From: Microbacterium halotolerans
Lineage (GTDB): Bacteria > Actinomycetota > Actinomycetes > Actinomycetales > Microbacteriaceae
Assembly (NCBI RefSeq): GCF_003569805.1
Contig: NZ_KZ984052.1
Span: 302,494-366,493, forward strand
DNA length: 64,000 nt
Reading direction: 5' to 3'
Of this stretch, positions 32,267 through 42,995 are shown piece after piece. Made by a program: the position numbers and the translations under genes. Each line of letters starts with the position of its first letter. Position 1 is the first letter of the stretch. The notes beneath the pieces are model-generated. The model did no database searches. It saw nothing but the letters and a program-made list of their open reading frames with translations, and had not been told where the DNA came from.

Positions 32267-33238
32267 GTGCGCAAGTTCCCCGCTGCAGTATCCATTCTCG
32301 CCCTTGCAGGACTGAGCCTCGTCGCGTGCTCGACGTCGAGCCCGATCGCCGCGTGCGAGCGGCCGGAGTCCGGTGCCGCGATCGCCGATCTCGTCGACAT
32401 CTCGGGCGACGCCGGTACGGTCCCCGAGATCTCCGTCAACCTTCCCGACGATGCCGCGGCCGGCTATTCGACTGAGAAGACCGTGTTCGCCGATGTCGAG
32501 GCCGGCGACGGCGATGCGCTGAGCGAGATGGATCAGATCGCCACGATCGACATGGCGTTCTACGACGCCAAGGGCAGCTTCGTCATCTCGACGGCGTTCG
32601 ACGGCACCAGTCAGCCGCAGACCATGGAGAACTGGCTGCTGCAGTTCCCGGGCCTGGAGGACGCGCTCACCTGCGCTCAGGCCGGAACCCGGATGGTCGT
32701 CGGGCTCGGCGCCGACGGCGTCTCCGACGAGGCGCGTCAGCAGTACGCGATGCAGGGGTTCCCGCAGGAGGGCTCGCTGATCGCGGTCGTCGACGTGACC
32801 GACGTGTACCCGCGCGCTGCCTGGGGCTCGCCGCAGTACAACGCCTCGACCAACATGCCGTCCGTGGTGCGTGCTCCCGACGGTCGCCCCGGCATCACGG
32901 TTCCGGACAAGAGCGCACCGGATGAGCTCGCCGTCGAGACCCTGTTGAAAGGCGACGGCAAGAAGGTCGCCTCCGGCGACGCGGCGGTGCTGCGATACAC
33001 GGGCGTATTGTGGGACACCGGTGAGGTGTTCGACTCCGCCTGGGATCAGGGCGCGGCGCTGGTGATGAGCGGCCAGATGATCGAAGGGTTCAGCGAAGCC
33101 GTCGAGGGGCAGACGGTCGGATCGCAGGTCCTCGCCGTTATCCCGCCGGAGCTCGGCTACGGCGACCAGGCCAATGAGTCCATTCCGGCTGGTTCGACAC
33201 TGGTGTTCGTGATCGACATCGTCGGAATACAGGAGTAG
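32267..33238 (+). CDS. FKBP-type peptidyl-prolyl isomerase lipoprotein
   Basis: 323 aa. Signal peptide ending in lipobox LSLVAC (Cys about residue 21). A degenerate FKBP-like repeat (about 60-180) is followed by a clear C-terminal FKBP domain: AVLRYTGVLWDTGEVFDSAWDQG, MIEGFSEAVEGQTVGSQVLAVIPPELGYGDQ, IPAGSTLVFVIDIVG. It probably assists folding of secreted proteins. In actinobacterial genomes a homologue lies between pafA and pafB, matching its position before pafB here. Confidence 0.9.
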   Translation: MRKFPAAVSILALAGLSLVACSTSSPIAACERPESGAAIADLVDISGDAGTVPEISVNLPDDAAAGYSTEKTVFADVEAGDGDALSEMDQIATIDMAFYDAKGSFVISTAFDGTSQPQTMENWLLQFPGLEDALTCAQAGTRMVVGLGADGVSDEARQQYAMQGFPQEGSLIAVVDVTDVYPRAAWGSPQYNASTNMPSVVRAPDGRPGITVPDKSAPDELAVETLLKGDGKKVASGDAAVLRYTGVLWDTGEVFDSAWDQGAALVMSGQMIEGFSEAVEGQTVGSQVLAVIPPELGYGDQANESIPAGSTLVFVIDIVGIQE

Positions 33239-33325
33239 GACGGCTCCGGGAGTCGTCGGGTGAGGACCGGGCGCCGTCTCGGTGCCTGTGCCCGCGTGTT
33301 CGGCGCGCACGCCTCGCTGCGATCG

Positions 33326-33331
33326 TAGGAT
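33326..33331 (+). promoter_or_regulatory. Candidate -10 box for leaderless pafB
   Basis: TAGGAT lies six bases before GTG 33338. Confidence 0.5.
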
Positions 33332-33337
33332 TGCGGG

Positions 33338-34318
33338 GTGGCCAAGAGGATTCCGGTGGAGGAGCGCCAGCTCAACCTGATCGTTGCGCTGATGGCGACG
33401 TCGAACGGCGTGACCAAGGACGAGATCCTGGAGAACGTGTCGGGCTATCGCCAGCGCTCGGGCTCGGCGCGCACCGCGTTGGAGAAGCTGTTCGAACGCG
33501 ACAAAGAGGATCTGCGCCGTCTCGGCGTGCCGATCGAGACGATCGGCAACAGTGCGGACCCGAAGGATCTGCGTGAGGCCCGCTATCGCATTCCGCAGGC
33601 GGAGTACGATCTGCCGGACGACCTCGAGTTCACGCCGGCCGAACTGGCCGTGCTCAGTCTCGCCGGCAGCGTGTGGAGCGAAGGATCGCTCTCGGCCGAA
33701 GCCAGAGCCGGGCTGCGCAAGATCCGCGCACTCGGCGGAGACGCCGACGAACCGATTCTCGGCTTCGCGCCGCGCATGACGGCGAGGGAAGCGGCGTTCG
33801 GCCCGTTGCAGCACGCGATCGATCAGGCCGTCGAAGTCGAGTTCGACTATCTCAAGCCGGGGGAGGAACGGGCGCGTCGACGGCGCATGCGCCCGCTCGC
33901 ACTCGTCGACTACGAGGCGCGATGGCACGTGTACGGGCACGACACCGTCGCGGATGGAGACCGCACATTCCTGCTCAGCCGCATGATCGGCGACGTGATC
34001 CTCACCGACTCCGGTTTCGACCCGGCTCTGCGCGTCGGCGCGGGGGAGCGTGCGCAGCGAGGCCTGGCCGCGGTCGCGGAGCGGCAGAGCGCCCTGATCG
34101 AGGTCAATCCGGGCACGGAAGCCGAGCTGCGGCTGCGGCGCAGAGCGCGGCCCGCACGCCAGGGGATGCGGGTCCCGTACGTCGACCTGCACATCCTCGC
34201 TGACGAGCTCGCCTCCTACGGGCCGGAGGCTCGTGTCGTGGAGCCGTCGGAGCTGCGCGATGCGGTCGTCTCGCGGCTGCGCGCCGTTCGCGACCTGCAC
34301 GAAGGGGCGACGCGATGA
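33338..34318 (+). CDS. pafB: WYL-domain transcriptional regulator PafB
   Basis: 326 aa. N-terminal winged helix (ERQLNLIVALMATSNGVTKDEILENVSGY, ALEKLFERDKEDLRRLGVPIETIG), central WYL domain (QAVEVEFDYLKPGEERARRRRMRPLALVDYEARWHVYGHD), and a C-terminal WCX-like extension. With PafC it forms an activator of the LexA-independent DNA-damage response in mycobacteria. Overlaps pafC by ATGA. Pup ligase pafA, usually upstream, is missing. Confidence 0.93.
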   Translation: MAKRIPVEERQLNLIVALMATSNGVTKDEILENVSGYRQRSGSARTALEKLFERDKEDLRRLGVPIETIGNSADPKDLREARYRIPQAEYDLPDDLEFTPAELAVLSLAGSVWSEGSLSAEARAGLRKIRALGGDADEPILGFAPRMTAREAAFGPLQHAIDQAVEVEFDYLKPGEERARRRRMRPLALVDYEARWHVYGHDTVADGDRTFLLSRMIGDVILTDSGFDPALRVGAGERAQRGLAAVAERQSALIEVNPGTEAELRLRRRARPARQGMRVPYVDLHILADELASYGPEARVVEPSELRDAVVSRLRAVRDLHEGATR

Positions 34319-35271
34319 ATGTTCTGCTGTCGACGGATCGGGTGCAGATCCTGCTCACCCTCGTCCCCTATCTGCTCGAACGCGGCGAGGTGTCCGTGGA
34401 GGAGGCCGCTGAGGAGTTCGGCGTGAGCGCCGAACAGATGCGCGGCATGGTCGAGAAACTGACCGTGATCGGGCTGCCCGGCGACGGGGGCTACTGGCAG
34501 CAGCCGCACGAGCTGTTCGACATCAACTGGGATCTGCTCGACGGCTCGGGGATCATCGAGATCACCCAGGCGGTCGGGCTGCGTCGCGCTCCACGGCTGA
34601 CCTCCCGGGAGGCCGCGGCGCTGCTGGCAGGTCTGCGGCTGGCGTCCTCGCTTCCCGGCGTCGCCGACAGCGATGTCGTGCGCTCGCTGATCGCGAAGCT
34701 CGCCGCCGGCGCGTCCGCGGCGCCGGCAGACGTCGTCGTCGTGCCCGCGCGAGTCGACGAGGTGCGAGAGCTGGTCGGCCGGGCGCTGCGCGAGCGCGTC
34801 GCCGTCGAGTTCCGATATCGCGCGAAGGACGGCCCGGAGACGACGCGCACGGTCGACCCGGTGAAGCTCGTCATCTCGAACGGCGACTGGTACGTGCAGG
34901 GCTGGTGCCACACCCGCCGCGCGATGCGCACGTTCAACCTCGAGCGCGTCAGCGACGCGCACATCACCGGGAAACCGGCGCAGCACTCCGGTGAGGAAGC
35001 ACCTGCGCTTTTCGCTCGCGGCGCGGACGACGACATCGCGGCCATCCGGTTCCGCTCCGAGTACGCGCCGCTCGTCGGCGACTATCTCGAGGGCGCGGAG
35101 CTGCATGACGACGGCGATGTGATTCGGGCGAGAGTGCGGGTGGGCGATGCGCGCTCGCTGAAACGCCTTGCCGCGCTGCGGGCAGGGCACGTCGAGATCG
35201 TGGAACCGGATGCCGCGCGGCGCGCCGCCGCGGAGTGGGCGCAGGCCGGGCTGGACCAGTACCTGGGCTGA
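34315..35271 (+). CDS. pafC: WYL-domain transcriptional regulator PafC
   Basis: 318 aa. The N-terminal winged helix is ILLTLVPYLLERGEVSVEEAAEEFGVSAEQMRGMVEKLTVIGLPG. The WYL domain contains VAVEFRYRAKDGPETTRTVDPVKLVISNGDWYVQGWCHTRRAMRTFNLERVSD, in which YVQGWC and RTFNLERV are the ligand-binding pattern. The partner of PafB; both subunits are needed for DNA binding in known systems. ATGA overlap with pafB. Confidence 0.93.
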   Translation: MNVLLSTDRVQILLTLVPYLLERGEVSVEEAAEEFGVSAEQMRGMVEKLTVIGLPGDGGYWQQPHELFDINWDLLDGSGIIEITQAVGLRRAPRLTSREAAALLAGLRLASSLPGVADSDVVRSLIAKLAAGASAAPADVVVVPARVDEVRELVGRALRERVAVEFRYRAKDGPETTRTVDPVKLVISNGDWYVQGWCHTRRAMRTFNLERVSDAHITGKPAQHSGEEAPALFARGADDDIAAIRFRSEYAPLVGDYLEGAELHDDGDVIRARVRVGDARSLKRLAALRAGHVEIVEPDAARRAAAEWAQAGLDQYLG

Positions 35272-35310
35272 ATCGCCGCGGGGCCACTGCCATTGCCAGG
35301 GGAACACGCT

Positions 35311-35316
35311 TAGACT
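35311..35316 (+). promoter_or_regulatory. Candidate -10 box for tatAC
   Basis: TAGACT, 54 bases before the tatA ATG. GGAGGC near 35362-35367 is the ribosome site. Confidence 0.4.
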
Positions 35317-35370
35317 GACTGCATCGGGCGTCATCCGGCCGGCGCCCGACAACGACCGTTCGGAGGCATC

Positions 35371-35643
35371 ATGCCCAATATGGGAATCTGGCAGATCCTG
35401 CTGATCCTGCTCGTCATCCTGCTCATCTTCGGTGCGGCACGGCTGCCAGCACTTGCGAAGAGCATGGGCCAGTCCGCCCGCGCGTTCAAGGGCGAGATGA
35501 AGCAGATGAAGGACGAGAACGCGGCCGAAGAGGAGAGCACGACCCCCGCGACCACGGCGCAGCCGACCGTGCCGGACAAAGACAGCGGATACACGCTGAA
35601 CGGCGAACCGGTCGCGAAGCCGAACGACTCCTCGCAGCAGTAG
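35371..35643 (+). CDS. tatA: Sec-independent translocase subunit TatA
   Basis: 90 aa. One N-terminal membrane helix (GIWQILLILLVILLIFGAARLPALAKSMGQSARAFKGEMKQM) with the FG hinge and amphipathic helix of TatA, then a disordered acidic tail. It forms the pore component for folded twin-arginine substrates with TatC encoded six bases downstream. No tatB-like gene is visible here. Confidence 0.94.
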   Translation: MPNMGIWQILLILLVILLIFGAARLPALAKSMGQSARAFKGEMKQMKDENAAEEESTTPATTAQPTVPDKDSGYTLNGEPVAKPNDSSQQ

Positions 35644-35649
35644 CCGGCG

Positions 35650-36465
35650 GTGGTCAGCACCGACAGCGGCGTGACGACGGAGGACGGTCGGCCGAAGCGC
35701 GAACGCCGGATGAGCCTCGGCGGGCATCTCAAGGAGCTCCGTCGGCGACTGATGATCGCCGTCATCGCGCTGCTGGTCGGGATGATCGTGTCGTTCATCC
35801 TGACCGACTACGTCATCGAATTCCTGATCAGACCGATCGAGATCGTGCGCGACGAGCTCGGCGACGACTTCACCCGCCTGACGTACCAGGACATCACGGG
35901 CCCCTTCGACATGCGCCTGCGGATCTCCTTCTCGATCGGCATCGTGCTCTCGGCGCCGGTGTGGCTCTGGCAGATCTGGGCATTCATCATGCCGGGGCTG
36001 AAGATGCGCGAGATCTGGTACACGGTCGGCTTCATGGCTGCGGCGATCCCGCTGTTCTTCGGTGGGTGCGTCGTCGCCCTGATGCTGATGCCGAACATCA
36101 TCCGGATCATGTCCGGATTCGTGCCGACGGAGGCTTTCGCGTCGCAGATCTACGAGGCGCGGCCCTATCTGGACTTCGTGCTCAAGCTGGTCGTGATCGT
36201 CGGAATCGCGTTCGTGCTGCCGGTGTTCCTCGTCGCACTGAACCTCGCCGGGGTGGTGCGGGGCAAGACGATCGTGCGCGGGTGGCGCATCGCGATCATC
36301 GTGTGCCTCGTCTTCGGCATGCTCGCCTCGCCCCCGGCCGACATGATCACGATGCTGATCCTCTCGGCGATCCTGTTCACGCTGTACATGGCCGCCGGCC
36401 TGGTGTCGCTGCTGTTCGACCGGCGCAAGCGCAAGAAGAATCCGGAGCTCTTCGTCGATTTCTGA
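35650..36465 (+). CDS. tatC: Sec-independent translocase subunit TatC
   Basis: 271 aa, six helices. MSLGGHLKELRRRLMIAVIALLVG (N-terminal signal-binding region), PVWLWQIWAFIMPGLKMREIWY (loop with the conserved P and E residues) and LMLMPNIIRIMSGFV are TatC signatures. It recognises twin-arginine signal peptides. GTG start six bases after tatA. Confidence 0.95.
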   Translation: MVSTDSGVTTEDGRPKRERRMSLGGHLKELRRRLMIAVIALLVGMIVSFILTDYVIEFLIRPIEIVRDELGDDFTRLTYQDITGPFDMRLRISFSIGIVLSAPVWLWQIWAFIMPGLKMREIWYTVGFMAAAIPLFFGGCVVALMLMPNIIRIMSGFVPTEAFASQIYEARPYLDFVLKLVVIVGIAFVLPVFLVALNLAGVVRGKTIVRGWRIAIIVCLVFGMLASPPADMITMLILSAILFTLYMAAGLVSLLFDRRKRKKNPELFVDF

Positions 36466-36489
36466 GCGGGCGGCTGGCGCCGCTGGGCA

Positions 36490-36495
36490 TAGGCT
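36490..36495 (+). promoter_or_regulatory. Candidate -10 box for leaderless helY
   Basis: TAGGCT lies seven bases before ATG 36503. Confidence 0.45.
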
Positions 36496-36502
36496 TGCCG
36501 GG

Positions 36503-38896
36503 ATGAGTCATCCCCTTACCGCCGAGTTCGCGGGTGCGCAGCGATTCCGGCTCGATCCGTTCCAGACCGCGGCGTGCGAGGCGCTCGAAGACGGGCGCAG
36601 CGTGCTCGTGGCCGCACCGACGGGCGCGGGCAAGACGATCGTCGGTGAGTTCGCGGTGCACCTGGCCGCGGAGACGCCGGGCGAGAAGGCGTTCTACACC
36701 ACGCCGATCAAGGCGCTGTCGAACCAGAAGTTCCGCGAGCTGCAGGAGCGGTACGGGGAGGATGAGGTGGGCCTCCTCACCGGAGACGTCAACATCAACG
36801 GCGGCGCGCGCATCGTGGTGATGACCACCGAGGTGCTGCGGAACATGATCTACGCGGGTTCGTCGGCGCTCGACGGCCTGCGCTACGTGGTGATGGACGA
36901 GGTGCACTACCTCGCCGACCGCTTCCGCGGCGCCGTGTGGGAAGAGGTCATCATCCACCTCCCGGAGAGCGTGCGCCTGGTGTCGCTGTCTGCCACCGTG
37001 TCGAATGCGGAGGAGTTCGGCGACTGGCTCGACACGGTGCGCGGCGACACGGAGGTCATCGTCTCCGAGACCCGACCGGTACCGCTGGAGCAGCATGTGC
37101 TGGTCAGGAACGAGCTGCTGCCGCTGTTCGACGAGCACTCGGCGGGAGACAGGGTGAACCGCGAGCTGCTCAGTCTGCGCAGTTCGGGCGGCGCCGCATA
37201 CGACCGCACCTTCGACGGCCGACGTCGCGGCGGGCCGCGCGGCAGGCATCGGGGCGGACCGCGCGGCGGCGGCGGACAGGCGCGCCGGATGCCACGGATG
37301 GATCGGCCGCAGGTGGTCGACCTGCTCGATCGGGCGAATCTGCTGCCTGCGATCTTCTTCATCTTCAGCAGAGTCGGCTGCGATGCCGCCGTGCAGCAGG
37401 TCAGGCGCTCAGGGCTGCGGCTGACGACGAAGGACGAGCGGACCGAGATCCGGCGCGTCGCCAGAGAGCGCACGGCGGCGATCGCCGATGAGGATCTCGG
37501 TGTGCTCGAGGTCGACACCTGGATCGACAACCTCGAACGCGGCGTCGCCGCGCACCACGCCGGACTGCTCCCGGCCTTCAAAGAGGTCGTAGAGGAGCTG
37601 TTCCAGCGCAAGCTGGTGAAGGCCGTGTTCGCCACCGAGACTCTCGCGCTCGGCATCAACATGCCCGCGCGCTCCGTCGTGCTCGAGAAGCTCGAGAAGT
37701 TCAACGGCGAGAGCAGGGTTCCGATCACGCCGGGGGAGTACACGCAGCTCACCGGCCGCGCGGGGCGCCGCGGAATCGATGTCGAAGGGCACGCCGTGGT
37801 GCAGTGGGTCGACGCGCTCGACCCCGAATCGGTTGCGTCGCTCGCGTCGCGCCGCACCTATCCGCTGAATTCGTCGTTCCGGCCGACGTACAACATGGCT
37901 GTGAACCTGATCGACCAGTACGGTCGGCGGCGCGCCAGGCAGATCCTCGAGACCTCCTTCGCACAGTTCCAGGCCGATCGGTCCGTGGTGGGCCTGGCCC
38001 AACAGGTGCGCGACGCGGAGGAATCGCTGTCGGGCTACCAGGAGGCGATGACGTGCGACCACGGTGACTTCGTGGAGTTCGCCGGTATGCGTCGCGAACT
38101 CAAGGATCTCGAGAAGGCGCAGCGCCGCGACGCCTCCGCCTCCCGCGCGAAGCGCGATGAGCGGTCGGCGAAGATCCAGCAGCTGAAGCGCCGGATGTCG
38201 CGCCACGGCTGTCAGCGCTGCCCGGAGCGCGAGCAGCACGCGCGGTGGGGCGAGCGCTACTTCTCGCTCAAACGGAGCACCGACAAGCTGCGCCGCCAGA
38301 TCGCCTCCCGCACCGGCACGGTGGCTCGGCGCTTCGATCGGATCATCGACGTGCTCACCGCGCTCGAGTACGTCGAGCACGCGGACGACGACGTGACGCT
38401 CACCGATGCGGGCCGCCGCATGAAGCGGATCTACGGCGACCGAGACCTGCTCGTCGCCGAGTCGCTGCGGGCGGGGTTCTGGCAGAGGCTGGACGCCGCA
38501 TCGCTCGCGGCTCTCGCGTGCACCCTGGTGTACGAACCCCGTCGAGACGACGCCGGCGATGCGCCGCTTCCTCGCGGACCCTTCCGCGAAGCGCTCGGAC
38601 GCACGGAGGAGCTGTGGGCTCGGATCGATGATCTCGAGCAGGAGCACCACCTGCCTGGCACCCAACCGCTGGCGACCGGGCTGAGCCTGGCGATGCACAT
38701 GTGGGCGCGCGGCCAGCTGCTCGACCGCGTGCTCGGCGAGGCCGACATGGCCGCAGGCGACTTCGTCCGGTGGGCGAAGCAGACCATCGACCTGCTCGAT
38801 CAGCTGGGGATCGCAGCCGACGGCGAGCTCGCTCGCACCGCCAGGCAGGCGATTGACGCCGTCAGGCGGGGCATCGTCGCCTATTCCGGCGTGTGA
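36503..38896 (+). CDS. helY: Ski2/Mtr4-like DEAD/DEAH-box helicase HelY
   Basis: 797 aa. SF2 motifs: FQTAACEALEDGRSVLVAAPTGAGKTIVGEF (Q and I), TTPIKALSNQKFREL (Ia), MDEVHYLADRFRGAVWEE (II, DEVH), LSATVSN (III), AHHAGLLPAFKEVVEELF (IV), QLTGRAGRRGIDVEGHAV (VI). An Arg/Gly-rich insert (about residues 240-262) may bind RNA. The C-terminal DSHCT-like domain follows residue ~610. HelY is a conserved actinobacterial helicase after tatC; an RNA-processing role is inferred from Ski2/Mtr4 similarity. Confidence 0.92.
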   Translation: MSHPLTAEFAGAQRFRLDPFQTAACEALEDGRSVLVAAPTGAGKTIVGEFAVHLAAETPGEKAFYTTPIKALSNQKFRELQERYGEDEVGLLTGDVNINGGARIVVMTTEVLRNMIYAGSSALDGLRYVVMDEVHYLADRFRGAVWEEVIIHLPESVRLVSLSATVSNAEEFGDWLDTVRGDTEVIVSETRPVPLEQHVLVRNELLPLFDEHSAGDRVNRELLSLRSSGGAAYDRTFDGRRRGGPRGRHRGGPRGGGGQARRMPRMDRPQVVDLLDRANLLPAIFFIFSRVGCDAAVQQVRRSGLRLTTKDERTEIRRVARERTAAIADEDLGVLEVDTWIDNLERGVAAHHAGLLPAFKEVVEELFQRKLVKAVFATETLALGINMPARSVVLEKLEKFNGESRVPITPGEYTQLTGRAGRRGIDVEGHAVVQWVDALDPESVASLASRRTYPLNSSFRPTYNMAVNLIDQYGRRRARQILETSFAQFQADRSVVGLAQQVRDAEESLSGYQEAMTCDHGDFVEFAGMRRELKDLEKAQRRDASASRAKRDERSAKIQQLKRRMSRHGCQRCPEREQHARWGERYFSLKRSTDKLRRQIASRTGTVARRFDRIIDVLTALEYVEHADDDVTLTDAGRRMKRIYGDRDLLVAESLRAGFWQRLDAASLAALACTLVYEPRRDDAGDAPLPRGPFREALGRTEELWARIDDLEQEHHLPGTQPLATGLSLAMHMWARGQLLDRVLGEADMAAGDFVRWAKQTIDLLDQLGIAADGELARTARQAIDAVRRGIVAYSGV

Positions 38897-38989
38897 GCGG
38901 TGCACCACTTCCGCAGTCGATTCACCGATGAATGTAACTTTCCCGTTTCGGACGGGTCGAACGTGTCGGTCCGCGCAGTGAACGCGGGG

Positions 38990-38995
38990 TAGCGT
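38990..38995 (+). promoter_or_regulatory. Candidate -10 box upstream of bmpA-type gene
   Basis: TAGCGT, 76 bases before the GTG start. A strong AGGAGGAGA ribosome site precedes the start codon. Confidence 0.35.
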
Positions 38996-39071
38996 GTGCA
39001 CATTGCCCCGGAGGACGCCGACCGATCGGAGTTCGTGCGCGACGGGGCCCGTTCTCTCAGGAGGAGACAGC

Positions 39072-40163
39072 GTGACCAAAACGATGAAGCGTTCACTGCT
39101 CGGCGGCGTCGCGGCGGCGAGCGCCGCGATCCTTCTCGCGGGCTGCGGGGCGGCACCGGAGGAGACCGAAGAATCCGGTGAGGGGACGGCGAGCGACTTC
39201 CTGCCGTGCATCGTGTCCGACTTCGGCGGCTTCGAAGACAAGTCGTTCAACCAGCTCTCCAAAGAGGGGGTCGACATGGCGGCCGAGGAGCTGGGCGTGA
39301 CTCCGATCGAAGTCGAGTCGAATGCCGCGACCGACTACGCCCCGAACCTCGAGAACCTCGTGGCGCAGGGATGCGACGTGATCGCCGCCGTGGGCTTCGC
39401 GCTTTCTGCGGCGACGGTCGAGGTGGCAGGCGCCAACCCCGATCTCGACTTCGTCCTGATCGACGACGCCGCGGACAACGACTTCGACGGCGAGAAGGAC
39501 GCGGAGGCGATCAAGCCGCTGCTGTATGACACGGCGCAGGCGGCGTTCCTGGCCGGATACCTCGCTGCGGGGTACTCGGAGGTGGACAAGGTCGGCACCT
39601 TCGGCGGCGAGGAGTTCCCGACCGTCACGATCTTCATGGACGGCTTCAAGCAGGGCGTCGACTACTACAACGAGGAGAAGGACGCTGACGTCGAGGTGAT
39701 CGGCTGGGACGGCGAGACCGGCTCGTTCACGGGCGGCTTCGATGCGAACCCCGCGGCGAAGACCGTCGCGCAGAACATCATCGACCAGGGCGTCGATGTG
39801 CTGCTGCCGGTGGGCGGCCCGATCTACCAGTCGGCACTGCAGGCGATCAAGGAATCGGGCGACGACATCGCGCTGATCGGCACGGATTCCGACCTGTTCG
39901 AGAAGGACCCTGACACGCAGGACTACGTGCTCACGTCCATCCTGAAGGCTATGGACCTGTCCACGTACCAGGCGGTCATGGCGAGCGCCGACGGGGAGTT
40001 CGACACCGAGGCCTACGTCGGCACGCTCGAGAACGAGGGCGTGGGCCTTGCCGACCTGCACAGCTTCGAGGACGAGGTCGACGCGGAACTGGTGGCAGAG
40101 GTGGATGAACTCGAGCAGCGCATCATCTCCGGCGACCTGACCGTGGAGTCGTACCTGGACTGA
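39072..40163 (+). CDS. BmpA/PnrA-type nucleoside-binding lipoprotein
   Basis: 363 aa. Lipobox LLAGC at residues ~21-25. The mature part matches the BMP family: VSDFGGFEDKSFNQLSKEGVDMAAEELG, GCDVIAAVGFALSAATVEVA, AQAAFLAGYLAAGY, KVGTFGGEEFPTVTIFMDGFKQGVDYYNE, DVLLPVGGPIYQSALQAIKE. These bind purine or other nucleosides outside the membrane. The GTG start has AGGAGGAGA upstream. It is followed by a strong hairpin and then the ATPase and two permeases of the transporter. Confidence 0.93.
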   Translation: MTKTMKRSLLGGVAAASAAILLAGCGAAPEETEESGEGTASDFLPCIVSDFGGFEDKSFNQLSKEGVDMAAEELGVTPIEVESNAATDYAPNLENLVAQGCDVIAAVGFALSAATVEVAGANPDLDFVLIDDAADNDFDGEKDAEAIKPLLYDTAQAAFLAGYLAAGYSEVDKVGTFGGEEFPTVTIFMDGFKQGVDYYNEEKDADVEVIGWDGETGSFTGGFDANPAAKTVAQNIIDQGVDVLLPVGGPIYQSALQAIKESGDDIALIGTDSDLFEKDPDTQDYVLTSILKAMDLSTYQAVMASADGEFDTEAYVGTLENEGVGLADLHSFEDEVDAELVAEVDELEQRIISGDLTVESYLD

Positions 40164-40171
40164 GCGATCCC

Positions 40172-40208
40172 AGCGCGAGGGGAGGCCGCATCGGCCTCCC
40201 CTCGCGCT
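40172..40208 (+). terminator. Perfect 17-bp hairpin between lipoprotein and ABC ATPase genes
   Basis: AGCGCGAGGGGAGGCCG pairs fully with CGGCCTCCCCTCGCGCT around the loop CAT. No T-run follows, so it may act as an attenuator or a 3' mRNA stabiliser, giving more binding protein than membrane complex. Confidence 0.65.
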
Positions 40209-40225
40209 GTGCGATCCGGCAGGAA

Positions 40226-40231
40226 TAGGAT
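40226..40231 (+). promoter_or_regulatory. Candidate -10 box for nucleoside ABC ATPase
   Basis: TAGGAT lies eight bases before ATG 40240, after the hairpin, so the ATPase-permease genes could have their own start. Confidence 0.4.
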
Positions 40232-40239
40232 CAACATTC

Positions 40240-41759
<1,520 letters not shown>

Positions 41760-41763
<4 letters not shown>

Positions 41764-42995
41764 GTTCCGATGACCGCGCCGTCGAGGCGCCGTCTCGCTG
41801 GCACGAGGCGCTTCGGCGCATCACCACGGGCAACGGCGTCATCGCCGTGCTCGCCGTAGTGCTCTCGCTCGTGGCGGGGTCCGTTCTCATCGCCATCACG
41901 GACCAGGGCGTGCAGGCGGCGGCCAGCTACTTCTTCGCCCGTCCGATCGACACATTCGTCGCGCTGTGGGAAGCCGTGTCCGGCGCGTACGTCGCGCTGT
42001 TCAACGGTGCCATCTACAACCTCAACGCCGACGGCTTCACCCAGGGCATCCGACCCGTCACCGAGACGTTGAAGTTCGCCACGCCGCTGATCGCCGCGGG
42101 GCTCGGCGTCGGTCTCGCCTTCCGCGCCGGCCTGTTCAACATCGGCGGGCAGGGGCAGATGCTGATGGCCGCCGCCGCCGCGGGCTATGTCGGCGCCTAC
42201 ATGCAGCTGCCCGTCGTGGTGCATCTGCTCTTCGCGCTCATCGCGGGCGTCGTCGCAGGTGCTGTCTGGGCCGGGATCGCCGGTGTGCTGAAGGCGCGAA
42301 CAGGAGCGCACGAGGTGATTCTCACGATCATGCTGAACCACATCGCGTTCTACCTGCTCGCATGGATGCTCGCTACACAAGGCGTGCTGCAGGCGCCCGG
42401 TTCGAACAACCCCAAGACCGCTCCCATGCAGGAGACGGCCGTTCTGCCCGATCTGTTCGGTGTGCGGTTCAACCTGCACGCCGGCCTCCTGCTCGCGCTG
42501 GTCGCCGTGGCGGTGAGCTGGTGGCTGCTGGAGCGATCGGCGCTCGGGTTCCGCTTCCGCGCGGTCGGCGAGAACCCGCACGCCGCACGCGTGGCGGGCA
42601 TCAGCGTCGGCCGCACCTACGTGTATGTGATGCTCATCGCCGGCGCGCTGGTCGGCCTCGCCGGCGTCAGTCAGGTGCTCGGGACGGTGCCGTCGGGCTT
42701 CGGCGGCGATATCGACGCAGGCATGGGCTTCGACGCCATCACCGTGGCACTGCTCGGTCGCTCCATGCCGCTGGGCATCCTCGCGGCAGGCATCCTGTTC
42801 GGCGCCTTCAAGGCAGGCGGGTTCTCGATGCAGGCGGCCGAGGGCATCCCGAACGAAGTCGTGCTGGTCGTGCAGTCGCTGATCGTGCTGTTCATCGCCG
42901 CGCCGCCGCTGGTGCGGGCGATCTTCCGGTTGCCGCAGCCTGGCCGCCGCAGGACGCGAAAGCAGAAGAAGGCGAAGAAGGAGGTGACGGCATGA
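41760..42995 (+). CDS. Nucleoside ABC transporter permease 1
   Basis: 411 aa, about nine helices. The BPD_transp_2 fold is shown by FNIGGQGQMLMAAAAAGYVGA, GVLKARTGAHEVILTIMLNHIAFYL and FRFRAVGENPHAARVAGI. The C-terminus is very basic (RRRTRKQKKAKKE). It is the YufP-like half of a heteromeric pair. ATGA overlaps on both sides. Confidence 0.92.

Noticed and set aside
38996..39181. Small frame upstream of and overlapping the BmpA lipoprotein start, as a leader peptide
   Set aside because: No ribosome site and Arg-rich random composition; the lipoprotein GTG has a strong ribosome site of its own.
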